A stretch of 64,000 nucleotides of DNA from Haematobia irritans (Eukaryota > Arthropoda > Insecta > Diptera > Muscidae). The stretch covers positions 67,402,891 through 67,466,890 of the forward strand of contig NC_134398.1 of assembly GCF_050003625.1 (NCBI RefSeq), read 5' to 3'. The notes below the pieces were generated by a model. The model was not told the DNA's origin. It made no database searches and worked only from the letters and a program-made list of their open reading frames with translations. This document shows positions 1 through 11,770 of the stretch, piece by piece. The position numbers and the translations under genes are program-made. Position 1 is the first letter of the stretch. The number at the start of each line of letters is the position of its first letter.

Positions 1-2
1 TT

Positions 3-245
3 CCTAGTAAATTTAAAGTAAGTAAAGCGACATGTGATCTAATTCTATCTTACTTTTCTAATCATGTATCTACACTGGAAGAAGAGTTTTCTTTTCTGAG
101 AAACGAAATTTCAGACAAGCTTCAGAAGCTTTCGTTTGACTCTAAAATTTTTTCTTTAAAAGCCAATAAAAAAAGTTTAGAGCCAATCGTTGAATCACAT
201 ATCATAAATTCGGGTTTATTTGCTCTAAAAGAAATTCATTTATAA
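3..245 (+). CDS. Partial ORF running in from the left edge, unknown product
   Basis: An uninterrupted frame of about 80 codons enters from the left edge and stops at TAA 243-245; no ATG is visible, so the start lies outside the window. The peptide is rich in Lys, Glu, Leu and Ser, with a charged, probably helical stretch (FLRNEISDKLQKL) and a C-terminus ending ALKEIHL. I do not recognise the family. It could be the end of a transposon protein or the last exon of a host gene. Nothing downstream resembles a clear polyadenylation signal. The length of the frame in AT-rich DNA is the main support, so confidence is modest. Confidence 0.35.
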   Translation, partial: PSKFKVSKATCDLILSYFSNHVSTLEEEFSFLRNEISDKLQKLSFDSKIFSLKANKKSLEPIVESHIINSGLFALKEIHL

Positions 246-1468
246 AATTTCGTTCCGGAGGAAAGGCTCTTTTTGTGGGTACCTATCCTTAAACAAACGA
301 CACTATCTACCATCATAACCACTCAACAATGAGTTTTCGACCAAATAAATACCACACGTTAACACAAAAACTTATCGATTTTCATAAGAGTACATACCTT
401 GAACAAAGTGGTAGGATATTTTTTTCACAAAAGATGTATTGAAATATTTTCCTGTATTCACCTGTGAAGGCTATGAGGGAATATTCCCATTTCAAAAAAT
501 ATACTAATACACTCGACAATGAGGAGAAATATTTTTTTATACAAATTTAAATTTTTCACATTACAAAGAACAAACTTGAATGAGCATCAAGCCATACACT
601 CAAAACCAAATGTTCATCGTAGCATCAGCTTTTATTTAATATTTGGTCAAAACAGAAAGTATGAAATGCTATACGACTACAGCAGATATATATCCATCAC
701 TTACAGCTTTTGTTTTTGGGTATATTGATGTTAAGTTTGCCTGTATACGATAAAAATATTTTGATACAGCACTCATATTCATTGGTAAATATGAGAAATT
801 TATAACAAAAGCCACCCACTAGGTGGTGGAGTACATATCACAGAAACTCTATGGCACTGTGAGTTCAAAGGTAACGAATGAAACAGAAGATGTCACCTAC
901 ATTGGTCAACATATGGCAACTAACAAATAATAACTCGAACGAGAAATATGCAACCATGCACAAATGAACTCTCACCACGCCATGTAGACTACTAAGTTTC
1001 ATGGACAGTGCATGTGCTAAGGATTGCCAATGGTGAATAATTATCTTCCACATTATGGATAAAATTTTCTAAAACTACTAAAACTTTGAAAATATCGATA
1101 AAAATTTATATTATATGAATAGATCATGTAATATACCTTCCTCACTTACGATCACAATTTATTATGGTTTTAATTTTTTAATAAAGTAAAGTAGTAGGTC
1201 GGGTAGGCCCACTATTTCATATACTAAACCACCTCTACTGAGTTAGTAAATATAAGCATTTAAAGTGTATAATTTGGTAGATAAACCGTATTTCCGTCTT
1301 TACATAGTAAATATTTACGGAACCTTTATCTCAATCTGAACAAAAATGCCTGATATTAGGAGCTATTCTTGATTTTGCACCTACAGAGTTAGTATGACTC
1401 TAATATTGAGTCCATTATTAACAGAGATGGTCTGCCGTAAACTGTAAGGTATTTGACATACTGTTTCG
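246..1468. other. Gene-free AT-rich stretch
   Basis: No coding signal, RNA gene or repeat family that recurs in the window was seen. Short ORFs on both strands lack recognisable motifs. Confidence 0.5.
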
Positions 1469-2565
1469 CAGGGCTGTGGAGTCGAGCCAATTTTGCTCGA
1501 CTCCGACTCCAGCATTTTTCATCAGCTCGACTCCGGAGTCGACTCCGGGTAATATAACTAAATCTAATTTAATACCACATTTTAATACCACTATTGTGGG
1601 TGTACCGTAAGTGGATCGATGTAAAGTATCGTATTTATTTATGTATGCAAAAAACAGGTCTTAATTTCGCATTAGATGCCAATTGAACTCTATATTTCAA
1701 ATTTAGGGCAATATCTAATAAATAAAATAATGATATAAATACCCATCATAATATGAGAAGATACCAACAGTATATGTATTTGAGGCCCAAAATTATGGAT
1801 ACTATCTCAAATCCTTTAAATTTGTTGCGAGCTATATAACATAAAGGTTTATATTCCCATATGCATGAATTTGAATCTGAATCGATTTAGACAAAATTGT
1901 GTATACTTCTACAAAATCTCCCAGCAAAAACTGGGTAAGCACTAGTGATTCTTTCAGTAATACCGGAAATCATAAAGTTACTGCTTGCAGTATTACCTGG
2001 GATTTAAAAATAATAACTTACCTGTGTAGGCAAAAAGTGATTCTTTCTATTAATACCGGTAATCAAAATCATATCTTGGGTCCGGGTTCGACTCTATTGT
2101 GGGCACCGTTAATAGTAGCGATAAGTAATGCCAATTTACATTTCAGAAGAAATTTGCCAATAAAATATACCTTTATTTTCTAAAGTTGTATAGTACATAA
2201 TTTATATTACAAAATAACATCATTGAATAGGTCCATGTCGTGGAGCGTGGTATAGTGTGTTGGATTACAAAACAACAGGGGTGAGTTGGCATTTTTTGGG
2301 TATCTTTATGGTAAAGATATTACTTTTGGAGAGCTGGTATGCTTGCGAAGAAGTACTTATTTTTCGACTGCTGGTATGCTTGCACGGAAGTACTTTCCTC
2401 CAATGTCATGCCCGTGTAAAAGTATTACTACTGATATGTGTACGAGGAAGTTGTTACCAATTTGACGCAGGCATACTTGTACTCATACCTGGTAATAGAA
2501 GTTTTTGCTGGGCTATGTACTTAAAATTTAAATCTAACGTTATGGGACGTAACACAATTTTAACA

Positions 2566-2660
2566 AAAAAAAAATGCAAGGAAAGTCTAAAGTCGGGCGG
2601 GCCGATTATAATATACTCTGCACAACTTTGTATTTAGATCTACATTTTGATAAAATCTCA
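2566..2660 (+). repeat. Fragment of the GGGCGGGCCGA repeat family
   Basis: The stretch aagtctaaagtcgggcggg..., followed by a tata-ctctgcac motif and tttagatct, matches the left end of the element at 13531-14582. It is truncated here and lies inside the hAT-like element. Confidence 0.55.
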
Positions 2661-2821
2661 AATCAGACTTCTACAAAATCTCGGGCAATATTTGGGAAAT
2701 ATTTATAATTGTTTAGACAATTTCACAAAAATGCATGATTCTTTCTTTCAAAAATTTGAAAATTTGAGTCATTTCTACAAGTTTTCGACTTAGCAATGAT
2801 TATCAGTGAGCATACAATTTT

Positions 2822-3875
2822 GGAGAAATTTTATATAGAAATAAAATTTTGCAAAATTTTCTGCAGAAACAAAATTTTTACTAAATTTTCTATATAAATA
2901 AAATTTTGGAAAAATTTTCTACAGAAATCACATTTTGAACAAATATATAGAAATAAAATTTTTATAGAAATAAAATTTTATAGAAATAAAAGTTTGAAAA
3001 AATTATCAATAGAAATACAATCTAAAAAAAATGTGTAGCAAACAAAATTTTGCAAAATTTTCTATAGAAATAAAATTTTGCAAAATATTCTATAGAAACA
3101 AAATGTTGACTAAATTTTCTATAGAAATAAAATTTTGACTAAATTTTATATAGAAAAAAATATTTCTATAGTAATAAAACTTTGGATGCATTTTTTATAG
3201 CAGTGAGTATCAGTGAGCATTAGTAAGAAAAAAATTTGAGAAAATTTGCTATAGAAATAAAATTTGACAATTTTTTCTTATAGAAATAAAATTTTGAAAA
3301 AATTATCAATAAAAATACAATTTTAGAAAAATGTTTGTGTAGTAAATAAAATTCTGCAAAATATTCTACAGAAACAAAATTTCGACAAAATTTTCTATAG
3401 AAATAAAATTTTGACTAAATTTTCTATAGAAATAACATTTTGACTAAATTTTCTATAGAAATAAAATTTTGACCCAATTTTCTAATAAAAAAATCTATTA
3501 CTATAAAATTTTGGCAAAATTTTCTATAGAAATAAAATTTTGACTTAAACTTTTATAGAAATAAAATTATCAATAGAAATAAAATTTTGAAAAAAAATTT
3601 GTGTAACAAACTAAATTTTGCAAAATTTTCTATAGAAATAAAATTTTGCAAAATATTCTATAGAAACAAAATTTTGACTCAATTTTCTATAGAAATAAAA
3701 TTTTGACAAAGAAAAAATATTTAAATAGTAATAAAATTTTGAATAAATTTTTTATAGAAATAAAATTTTGACAAAATTTGCTATAGAAATAAAATTTTGA
3801 TAAAACTTTCTATAGAAATAATATTTTGACAAAATTTTCTGTAAAAAAACAACTTTGGAAAAATTTTCTGTCAAT
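2822..3875 (+). repeat. 29-30 bp satellite array (TTTCTATAGAAATAAAATTTTGAC type)
   Basis: About 35 degenerate copies of a 29-30 bp unit containing CTATAGAAATAAAATTTTG. Units vary by substitutions and small indels, and some are partly deleted, so the array is old. The same unit in reverse complement fills 63190-64000. Every short ORF inside it is a by-product of the periodicity. Confidence 0.92.
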
Positions 3876-4226
3876 ATTCCACATATGTATATGGTCTTAA
3901 AATAAAATTAAAAAAAAAATCAATTGTTCGAAATATTTCAAATAAATTGATATGGGCATTAAAATGGATCGACCCAGCCCATCTGCTAGTCTAACATTCT
4001 AGGAAACATAAAAAGATAGCCGTAATTGGAAGTTGATTTTCATTTACAATCATGCTGTACATTGATCGAATGAATAACGCAATGGAAACTAATTTGCGTA
4101 AAAACTTGCTAAGTTACAAAAATGTGAAGTGTTTTAAAAAATTTGGTTTAGCCGGTTTAGTCGAGCAAAATTTTTACTCCGACTCCAGCAAAATCTTCAG
4201 ACTCCGACTCCGGCTCCACAACCCTG

Positions 4227-4734
4227 CTTTTCGACGTATTTTACTATACGTCAAAAACGTAGTAAACATTCGTGAACTATTTAGTTTTTGACAAAATAAG
4301 AATTTGAATAGTATAAGCTTTTTAGAACCTTTTATTCCATACTATTTTTAACAAATTTTTATATTTACGAATGGCCTTTTCCTTATAGAAAAAGAGTAAG
4401 CAAATATTAATATCGGCCAGGGTCGAATATTGAAAAATACAAAGACAAACTCTGTGCGAAATTTTACTATTGAAAATTTAATTTCACATAACCATATGCA
4501 AATCAGGCATTCATCAACATAAATTGCCATGATTGGAATTTTGTATGCCCACTCGTTGCAGCTAATTCCGCCACAACAATTTTCACAGTTTCAACAATTT
4601 GAAAAGCGTTTAATTCAAACCATTTTCAAATGTCTGGTTCTTTGGAAAAAATTGCAAATTACTTTTAAATAAAAATTTCAAAATATTATAAAAAATTCTT
4701 CAATATGGCATTTTCATTCTAAGGGATATTAAAA
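4227..4734. other. Gene-free spacer
   Basis: AT-rich DNA with no supported gene or repeat. It lies between the hAT-like element and the 153-bp tandem-repeat element. Confidence 0.5.
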
Positions 4735-6722
4735 CAAGTATATACGGCCGTAAGTTCGGCCAGGCCGAATCTTATGTACCCTCCACCATGGATTGCTTAG
4801 AAACTTCTACGAAAGACTGTCATCCACAATCGAATTACTTAGGTTGTGGTATCTTAAAACTTCTTAACGTCGTTTTCTAAATTGTGAGTTAGTCCACACG
4901 TGGTATATATTAGAGAAAAAAGTACGTATAGGTAAGTCTGCAAATAATTACGAATCGATATGGAATTTGCACGGTACGTAGAGAGCCAGAATTGAAATAT
5001 GGGGGTCGCTTATATGGGGCCTATATATATGGGCTGTGATTGGGGATCGATTTATCTCAGGGCTATATATAACTATAGACCGATATGGACCTAGTTAGGC
5101 ATGGTTGTTAACGGCCATATACTGGCACAATGTACCAAATTTAAACTGACTCGGAGGAAATTTACTCCTCCAAGAGGCTCAAAAACCAAATCTCGGGATC
5201 GGTTTATATGGGGGCTAAATATGATTATGGACTGATATGGACCACTTTTGGCATGGTTGCTAAATATCATATACTACCACCACGTACCAAATTTGAACCA
5301 GATCGGATGAATTGTGCTTCTCCAAAAGGCACCGGAGGTCTAATCTGGGGATCGGTTTATATGGGGGCTATATATAATTATGGACTGCTATGAACCAATT
5401 CCTGCATGGTTTTTGGATACCATATACTAACATCACGTACCAAGTTTCAACCGAATCGGATGGATTATGCTCTTCCAAGGGGCTACGGAGGTCAAATCTG
5501 GGGATTGGTTTATATGGAGGCTATATATAATTATGGACCGATTTCGACAGATTTTGGCATGAGTGTTTGAGACCATAGATTAACACCACGTTCCAAATTT
5601 CAACTGAATCAGATGAATTTTGTTCTTCCAAGAGGCTCCGGAGGTCAAATCTGGTGATCGGTTTATATGGGGGCTATATATAAATAAACCGATGTAGACC
5701 AATTTTTGCATGGTCATTAGAGACCATATACTAACACCATGTACCAAATTCCAGCCAGATCGGATGAAATTTGCTTCTCTTAGAGGCTCCGCAAGCCAAA
5801 TCGGGGATCGGTTTATATGGGGGGCTATATATAATTATGAACCAATGTGGACTTATTTTTGCATGGTTATGTTAGGTTAGGTGGCAGCCCGATTTATCAG
5901 GCTCACTTAAACTATTCAGTCCATTATGATACCACATTGGTGAACTTCTCTCTTATCACTGAGTGCTGCCCGATTCCATGTTAAGCTCAATGACAAGGAC
6001 CTTCTTTTTATAGCCGAGTCCGAACGGCGTTTCACATTGCAGTGAAACCACTTAGAGAAGCTTTGAAACCCTCAGAAATGTCACAAGCATTACAGAGGCG
6101 GGATAATTCACCGCTGAAAAACTTTTTGGTGTTCGGTCGAAGCAGGAATCGACCCCACGACCTTGTGTATGCAAGGCAGGCTAACCATTTTTGCATGGTT
6201 GCTAGAGATCATATGCTGACACCATGTATAAAATTTTAGCCGGCTGGGATGAAATTTGCTTCTCTTAGAGGCTACGCAAGCCAAATCGGGGGATTGGTTT
6301 ATATGGGGGCTATATATAATTATGGATCGATGTGAACCAATTTTTGGATGGTTGTTAGAGACCATATACTAACACCATGTACCAAATTTCAGCCGGATCG
6401 GATGAAATTTGCTTCTCTTAGAGGATTCGCAAGCCTAATATGGCGGTCCGTTTATATGGGGGCTATACGTAAAAGTGGACCGATATGGTCCATTTGCAAT
6501 ACCATCCGACCTACATCAATACCAACTGCTTGTGCCAAGTTTCAAGTCGATAGCTTGTTTCGTTCGGAATTTAGCGTGATTTCAACAGACGGGCGGACAT
6601 CGTCTCAGAATTTAACCACGGCCCAGAATATATATAGTTTATGGGGTCTGAGAGCAATATTTCGATGTGTTACAAACGGAATGACAAAGTTAGTATACCC
6701 CCATCTTATGATGGATGGTATA
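4735..6722 (+). repeat. Interspersed element built of about 153-bp tandem units
   Basis: The element opens with a dyad (acggccgtaagttcggcc) followed by ...taccctccaccatgg and closes with ...tatacccccatcttatgatgg. In between, a unit marked by ggtttatatgggggctatat recurs near 5200, 5352, 5507, 5660, 5811, 6296 and 6449. Spacing is 151-155 bp once the inserted SINE is subtracted. A reverse-complement piece of the same family lies at 31995-32545. No coding capacity was seen; short ORFs across it are periodic artefacts. Confidence 0.8.
5869..6186 (-). mobile_element. tRNA-derived SINE, copy 1, with 14-bp target duplication
   Basis: Read on the minus strand, the element starts with a tRNA-like head (GGTTAGCCTGCCTTGCAT..., then a B-box GGTCGATTCC near 6130-6140). 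It runs through a body, and ends in a tail with ggactgaatagtctaagtg and (CCTAA)n. The copies of atttttgcatggtt at 5855-5868 and 6187-6200 are a perfect 14-bp target duplication inside the tandem-repeat element. The first bases of the head are missing relative to a typical A-box. The tail of about 75 nt matches the 3' end of the RNase-H LINE at 42544. Confidence 0.85.
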
Positions 6723-7082
6723 AAAATAGTATTTTTGACATTTACTACTTTTTTTACGTTTTATATAAGTTCTTGACTTTTTTTACTTTTACAACTTTTT
6801 GATAGTAGAAAACCAAAATAATTGCTACTTGGACCATCTTTGATTATTAATAAAAAATAAATCGCCCAATTGGTGTGAGTAATGCAGCCAAGTTGGCAAA
6901 AATCCGGCAATATATCTATGTAAGAGCTATATGTAAGTCTGAATAAGATTGGCTAATACATCTAAATTTAAAATTTGAGTAACATTGATTAATTAATAAG
7001 AGTATTATAGACAAATTTTTCTTGTGCTTAATTTGAGTAAGATCGGTTATTAAATAAATAAATGTTGGAAAATCGGCCGATA
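6723..7082. other. Gene-free AT-rich stretch
   Basis: Nothing recognisable between two repeats. Confidence 0.5.
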
Positions 7083-7550
7083 CACTAAAAAAAAAATGAA
7101 CCCTCTATTTCACAAAAGCCAATTAAACTTTAGTTTAGCTCATAGAATTATTATGTTTGGAAAAGGTTTCTTTTCCTCTAATAATTTTTTGCGTACGTTA
7201 GTTAAATGAACTAAAAAACGGGAACAAATTATACACAAGTGAGGCATAAAGATTTACCAAATTCGTACTTCTCACTAAATAGTGTTAATTTTACTACAAA
7301 TGCGATTGCAATGTTGAACTCAATTTCCTTCAAACTACAAAATTTTCTTTCACAAATGAAAAAAAAATAATTATGTCTAATAAATTTTCTTGAATTTTTC
7401 GAAAAATATTTACTTATTTTTGTGATATGGGTGATGTCAGCCTTTGTAATACTGTTTATTTATTATTTTTTTATTATTTCTAAAAATAATCTAAATTTTC
7501 TAACATTAATCAAAATTTTTCTTCCTGGTGGGTTCACTGTTTTTTCAGTG
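7083..7550. mobile_element. TA-flanked MITE with CACTRAAAAA ends
   Basis: The left end is TA|CACTAAAAAAAAAATGAACCC; the right end reverse-complemented is TA|CACTGAAAAAACAGTGAACCC. The element is 468 bp with no coding capacity. TA duplication and the short inverted ends suggest a Tc1/mariner-type non-autonomous element. Related CACTGAAAAA ends occur at 25286 and 51634. Confidence 0.6.
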
Positions 7551-7989
7551 TAACTTTATCTAAATCTGAATCGATGTCGATGAAATTTTCTTTCTTAAAG
7601 GATGGTGAATTAGTTTTGTTTGTAGCAAACCATAATCGTTTAGTAAAGAAGTGCAATGTGACCCCAAATACATACACTGACCATGTAGACCAACATTTTT
7701 GGTAACATTCCAAATTCAACAAATTTATTGGGAGCTGTATAATGTACATATTTTTTCTCTGAGATAACAGTGTTTTGGTTTTGACCACAATATGAGGAAA
7801 TCATCACAGAATTATTAGTAAAATGTGGATGTTTTGTCCATATTTGCCTAAATCGGAAGAAATGAACCGAATTGGATCAAATTCGACACACCTAAATATA
7901 ATGTTAAATCTATTCTCTGTTAAAATGTAAAGTCGACTGACTAAAGTCCCTTTGAAAATGAAAATATTCTACCAAATTTCCCCAAAACA

Positions 7990-8265
7990 AGCGTACATAT
8001 ATATGGGAGCTAGGTCTAAATATTATCCGATTTAAACCAATTTTGGCGCATATTTCTAAAATCTTAATTCTACTATTAGCGCAAAATTTCAAGTGAATCG
8101 GAATGAAATTTTGGCCTTCGGTGGTCATACGAGCTATACCTAAATCTGAATCGATTTCAATCAAATAAAGCAAACTTAACGATACCATCAGTTGTACTTT
8201 TTGTGCACAATTTGAAGCAAATTAAAGTGAAACTCTGACCTCTGGAGCCATAGGAATTTATCCCG
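7990..8265 (+). repeat. Relic of the TATATGGGAGCTATATCTAAAT tandem repeat
   Basis: Motifs tatatatgggagcta, ctaaatctgaatcgatttcaatcaaat and gcaaaatttcaagtgaatcgg match the repeat at 13531-14582 in the same orientation, about two degenerate units. Confidence 0.6.
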
Positions 8266-8959
8266 GGATTTATAATAATCGATCCCGAATGACAGCCCTA
8301 GTCATTAATGACAAGATCTATAGAGATCGTTTTTGAACCAAAAAAGACCGTATGTCAAATTTGAGGACGATCGGATTTAAACTGCGAGCTGGATTTAAAG
8401 CTGCGAGCGATCGGATTTAAACTGCGAGAGAAAATAGTAAAAATATCCGTAATTTTCAACAAATTGGTTTGTTGAGAAAATAGTTGACAGCTATAGATTT
8501 GAAAACAAAAACAAAAATAACAAGACTGGTGACGCACAAATCGCTGAGAACCGTTAGAACAAAATGAGTATGAGCAAAGAGCTCACTCGTGAGAGAATAC
8601 AGAAACGCAGTTATTTGTTGGTTTCTTAAATGTGTTTGTTGTACGAGACCTGCCCAACTTTTTGGAATTTGCACAAAAGTTCTCAGATTTACTTCAAATT
8701 TGTAGGTTCGGCTTGGCAACTAGACAAAGATCCGCCAGAGTATTTTTCGATATTTTGTCGAGGAGGAGGACTTCCCCTTTACCCGACTTTTTTTAGGCAC
8801 AGTGAAAAAATAATCTCCGGGACCTCCTCTTACCCGACATTTTGAATCTTGGAAAAAAATTTTTTGATTGTCTCTGAACGACAAACGCAAAATTTTTGTC
8901 GATATTTGATCGGTTGTCTCATTTATTTACTTGAAGTTTACAGGGAATAATTGTTTAAA
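8266..8959. other. Gene-free stretch with a small local duplication
   Basis: gatcggatttaaactgcgag occurs twice, about 40 bp apart (near 8370 and 8409). Otherwise no gene or repeat family was recognised. Confidence 0.45.
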
Positions 8960-9290
8960 AAAAATTGTTGCTTATTAACAAACGCAAACAAATCACATTT
9001 TTAAAGACACCAATAAATTTGTTACAGATCATAAATAGGCGTTCATATACAAATATTTTCGTTCAAATTACAAAATGTTTGTTGATGGTTAAACGTAACG
9101 TTCAACAACAAATATTTTGTAATGTTTGGTGCTCACCAAATTACTTACAAATTAGATTGTTGATATCACAAAATTATTTGTTGCCTTCTGATGGCAAATA
9201 TTGCTAACAACTTATTTGTAATAATGGTTATTAAAATTACAAATTTATTTGTTGCAGGAAAATTAACAAATTTTGTTGTTGATTTTCCAA
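8960..9290. repeat. Dyad-rich ACAAATnATTTGTTG repeat region
   Basis: Interleaved copies of acaaatttattTGTTG, caacaaatattttgt and similar words produce many overlapping short palindromes. No TIR pair could be fixed. Confidence 0.45.
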
Positions 9291-10159
9291 AAAAAGTTAT
9301 TGGTTCTCAAACTTATTTTTATCTGTGCAGTAGTGGTGAAGGGTATAAAAATATGGATGAAATTGTTTCTATGTACCAAAGATTCAGACCGATCATCTTC
9401 GCTTGTATTTACTTCCGCCGGTATTTACTTGTTAAATAGTTATATATTTAATTTATTTAAAAACCTGGCAACCCCTTACAGTTACGGTTGTACTTCCCAA
9501 CAGGAATGAGTTATTCTTTGTGTATTTAGACATATGAATATAAACTTGAATGTTCCCAATTCAAATGCAATGTTTATGATTTATTACCACAATGCAAAAC
9601 AAATGGCTGCAGAAGAAAGTCTGTTTTACATAGAGTCCTCTACTACATCGGGGTGCTGTTTTTTCTCTTGCATTATCTATGGACAGTAATGGGAATATTC
9701 TTACAAGTTAAACAACTCCCAATACAAAATAAAAGAAGGCATGTGTGAAAAGGATAACATCGGCCAAGGTATTCTGTAGTATATCCAATAGTTAAACAAT
9801 AAGACGAACAAACGAAATAACACACACTAGAAAAAAACATAACCCAACACTACAGAATTAATATTGGACAATATGTACAGCATGATTTATATGTATTGCA
9901 ACCAACTTCAAATTTGCGATTATTTCTCAACAGCTCGTCTAACAGCTGACAGATTTATTCCAGTGACAGTTCAGTTTATTGTTTACCAACATACAAAAAC
10001 GTTTTGATCTATCGCATTCAAAAATCAAGTTATACCTGATGGAATTCATATATGATGGTGTGATTGATTTGTATTTAGCTGGATACCCGCAACTGGCTAT
10101 AATTAGAGCCCGCCAGCGTTTAAATTTGAACACAAAAAAATTTTGTTCTGATTCAATCA
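9291..10159. other. Gene-free stretch
   Basis: No supported gene or repeat. Confidence 0.45.
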
Positions 10160-10900
10160 CGGAATTAATTGATCCAATTAATTTTTAATTGAAATATCTT
10201 CAATCACGAAAATGATAGTATCAATCATAGTTTTAATTGGAAATTAAAAAATTCTTGATTAAAAAATTAATTGATTTTATTAGCAATTTTCAATTAATTT
10301 TTTAATTGATTCAATTAAAAATTTAATTGATGTTGAATGCAAAACTCAATTACTTTTTTCTATTAAAAACGTAACTATTTTCAATTACTTTCTTAACTGA
10401 CTTACGGCCATTTTCATGTAGCTCCGTTAGGATTTAACTGCCAGTTAACAGAAATAAATATGAAAATATCTTTTATCCGGTTAACTTTCAACTGAAAAAA
10501 ATTCAGCAGTTAAGTTTCTAACTGGCATACGCAAGATGACAGATATGTAGATATCACGGTATAAAAGTTCGTTAGCTAACGTAGCACTAACGGAGCTTCA
10601 TGAAAATGGCGTTTAGTGTTTTAGTTTGATTAAAAATGGATAGTTTGATATAAATTTTTAGTTAAAAATTAAAAAAATGTCGACCACTTTTTTTAAGTGA
10701 CTTACTCTTCCGAGTTTGATTAAAAAGTTAATTGTATCAATTAATGTTTTAATTAAAAAATTTTAAATGTTTAATCATTGGTACAATTAGCTTAATTGTT
10801 CTATCTTGATTAAAAAGTTAATTGTATCAATTAATTTATTAATTGAAAAAATTTTCAACTTCAATCAACTTTTTAATTGGAAATATTTTGGAGATATTTT
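10160..10900. repeat. AT-rich dyad field (TTAATTGATTCAATTAA type)
   Basis: Repeated words such as attaaaaagttaattg, tatcaattaat and tttttaattga form many small inverted repeats on both sides of the PIF/Harbinger-like MITE at 10405-10612. It is probably the body of another short non-autonomous element split by that MITE, but its ends are unclear. Confidence 0.45.
10405..10612 (+). mobile_element. PIF/Harbinger-like MITE, copy 1
   Basis: The element begins CGGCCATTTTCATGTAGC and ends in the near-inverse CTTCATGAAAATGGCG. It is flanked by TTA on both sides (10402-10404 and 10613-10615). A second full copy in opposite orientation is at 57027-57244. A 3-bp TTA/TAA target and short inverted ends fit PIF/Harbinger MITEs. 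The interior has further inverted words (cagttaac / gttaactg), so the whole unit can fold. Confidence 0.75.
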
Positions 10901-11030
10901 TTTTGGTTTTTTTTTTTGGCTATCGTGATACTGGCAGTGTAACAACGCGTCCAATTGAACGAAAAAAACAACACCATTAATGATCCGAATATTGAAGGCC
11001 AGATTTTATCGACATCCACACCGCAGTGGT

Positions 11031-11298
11031 AGGTTAGGTTAGGTTAGGTGGCAGCCCGATGTATCAGGCTCACTTAGACTATTCAGTCCATTGTGATACC
11101 ACATTGGTGAACTTCTCTCTTATCACTGAGTGCTGCCCGTTTCCATGTTAAGCTCAATGACAAGGGACCTCCTTTTTATAGCCGAGTCCGAACGGCGTTC
11201 CACATTACAGTGAAACCACTTAGAAAAGCTTTGAAACCCTCAGAAATGTCACCAGCATTACTGAGGTGGGATAATCCACCGCTGAGGTGGGATAATCC
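11031..11298 (-). mobile_element. tRNA-derived SINE, copy 2, 5'-truncated
   Basis: Same family as 5869-6186: (TTAGG)n, cagcccgat, actattcagtcca, then the body to gggataatccaccgc, where it stops before the tRNA head. The flanks ccgcagtggt (11021-11030) and ccgcagtagt (11299-11308) match at 9 of 10 bases and look like the target duplication. Just inside the truncated end, ggtgggataatcc is duplicated. Confidence 0.75.
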
Positions 11299-11469
11299 CC
11301 GCAGTAGTAGAAACTTGCTCGTGAGCTGAACAGATGCAACACATGTTGAAGAATGTAAGATCTCACAGATACAAAATACAAAGTTAGATTGGAAACGGTC
11401 AGCGAGTAGCTTTCTTCGAATTTGGTTTTCTCGAATAAGAAGAGTTTGTAAACAAGCAACATGTATATA

Positions 11470-11770
11470 CAGCAATCCCTCGATTTACGACACCTCGGTT
11501 TACGTTGTTTCGATTTACGTCGTCAATTTTTTGGTTTCATTCAACTTCGATTTACGGTGCCATTCGATTTACGTCGTTGATTTTCTTGCCAACTTTATAA
11601 GAAACGCCAAAACATTTATTTCTGACTCAGTACTCAGGACGCGTCAACCAAGAATGACCTAAAGAGGGGATCCTCTCTTCATTTCCAATGCACAATGGCC
11701 ACATAAAATTCCGAATCTAAATCCTTTGGAGTTTTACCCCTAGGCCTTGTGGCCACTTTCGTGTCATGGA
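11470..11770 (+). pseudogene. Tc1/mariner-type relic
   Basis: At 11468-11520 a TA is followed by CAGCAATCCCTCGATTTACG, an end typical of Tc1/pogo elements, with CGATTTACGTCG repeated inside. At about 11650-11735 the plus strand reads KNDLKR and, after a frameshift, WPHKIPNLNPLEFY. This resembles the Tc1 motifs DNDPKH and WPxQSPDLNPIEHLW around the second and third catalytic residues. Only this short part of the transposase is left, and the right end was not found. The motif match is by eye; a pogo-type origin is possible. Confidence 0.4.

Larger units (their letters stand above)
1469..4226. mobile_element. Composite hAT-like non-autonomous element with CAGGG ends
   Basis: The left end reads CAGGGCTGTGGAGTCGAG and the right end, reverse-complemented, reads CAGGGTTGTGGAGCCGGAG, so the termini are inverted and similar. 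Both are followed by GACTCCGACTCC-type subterminal repeats. The flanks are ctgtttcg (1461-1468) and ct-tttcg (4227-4233), which would be an 8-bp duplication with one base lost. CAGGG-type ends with an 8-bp duplication fit the hAT superfamily. No transposase was recognised inside; the interior holds a fragment of another repeat (2566-2660) and a large satellite array (2822-3875). The assignment rests on the ends alone. Confidence 0.55.

Noticed and set aside
1899..2637. Two ORFs (94 and 126 codons) as a possible hAT transposase
   Set aside because: No BED zinc finger, DDE or hATC motif can be seen, and the two frames do not join.
2822..3875. Array resembling a CRISPR because of regular short repeats
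   Set aside because: The repeats are contiguous, with no unique spacers of constant length, and the host is an animal.
6042..6776. ORFs of 65-142 codons on both strands
   Set aside because: They lie in the SINE and the 153-bp tandem repeat and have no domain; the frame stays open because the repeat period is 153 (a multiple of three).
5869..11298. (TTAGG)n runs as telomere repeats
   Set aside because: Only two to four units, always at the 3' tail of SINE/LINE copies, so they are element tails and not telomeric DNA.
11176..11475. 99-codon minus-strand ORF
   Set aside because: It reads through SINE copy 2 and its duplicated edge; the peptide is the SINE body translated.
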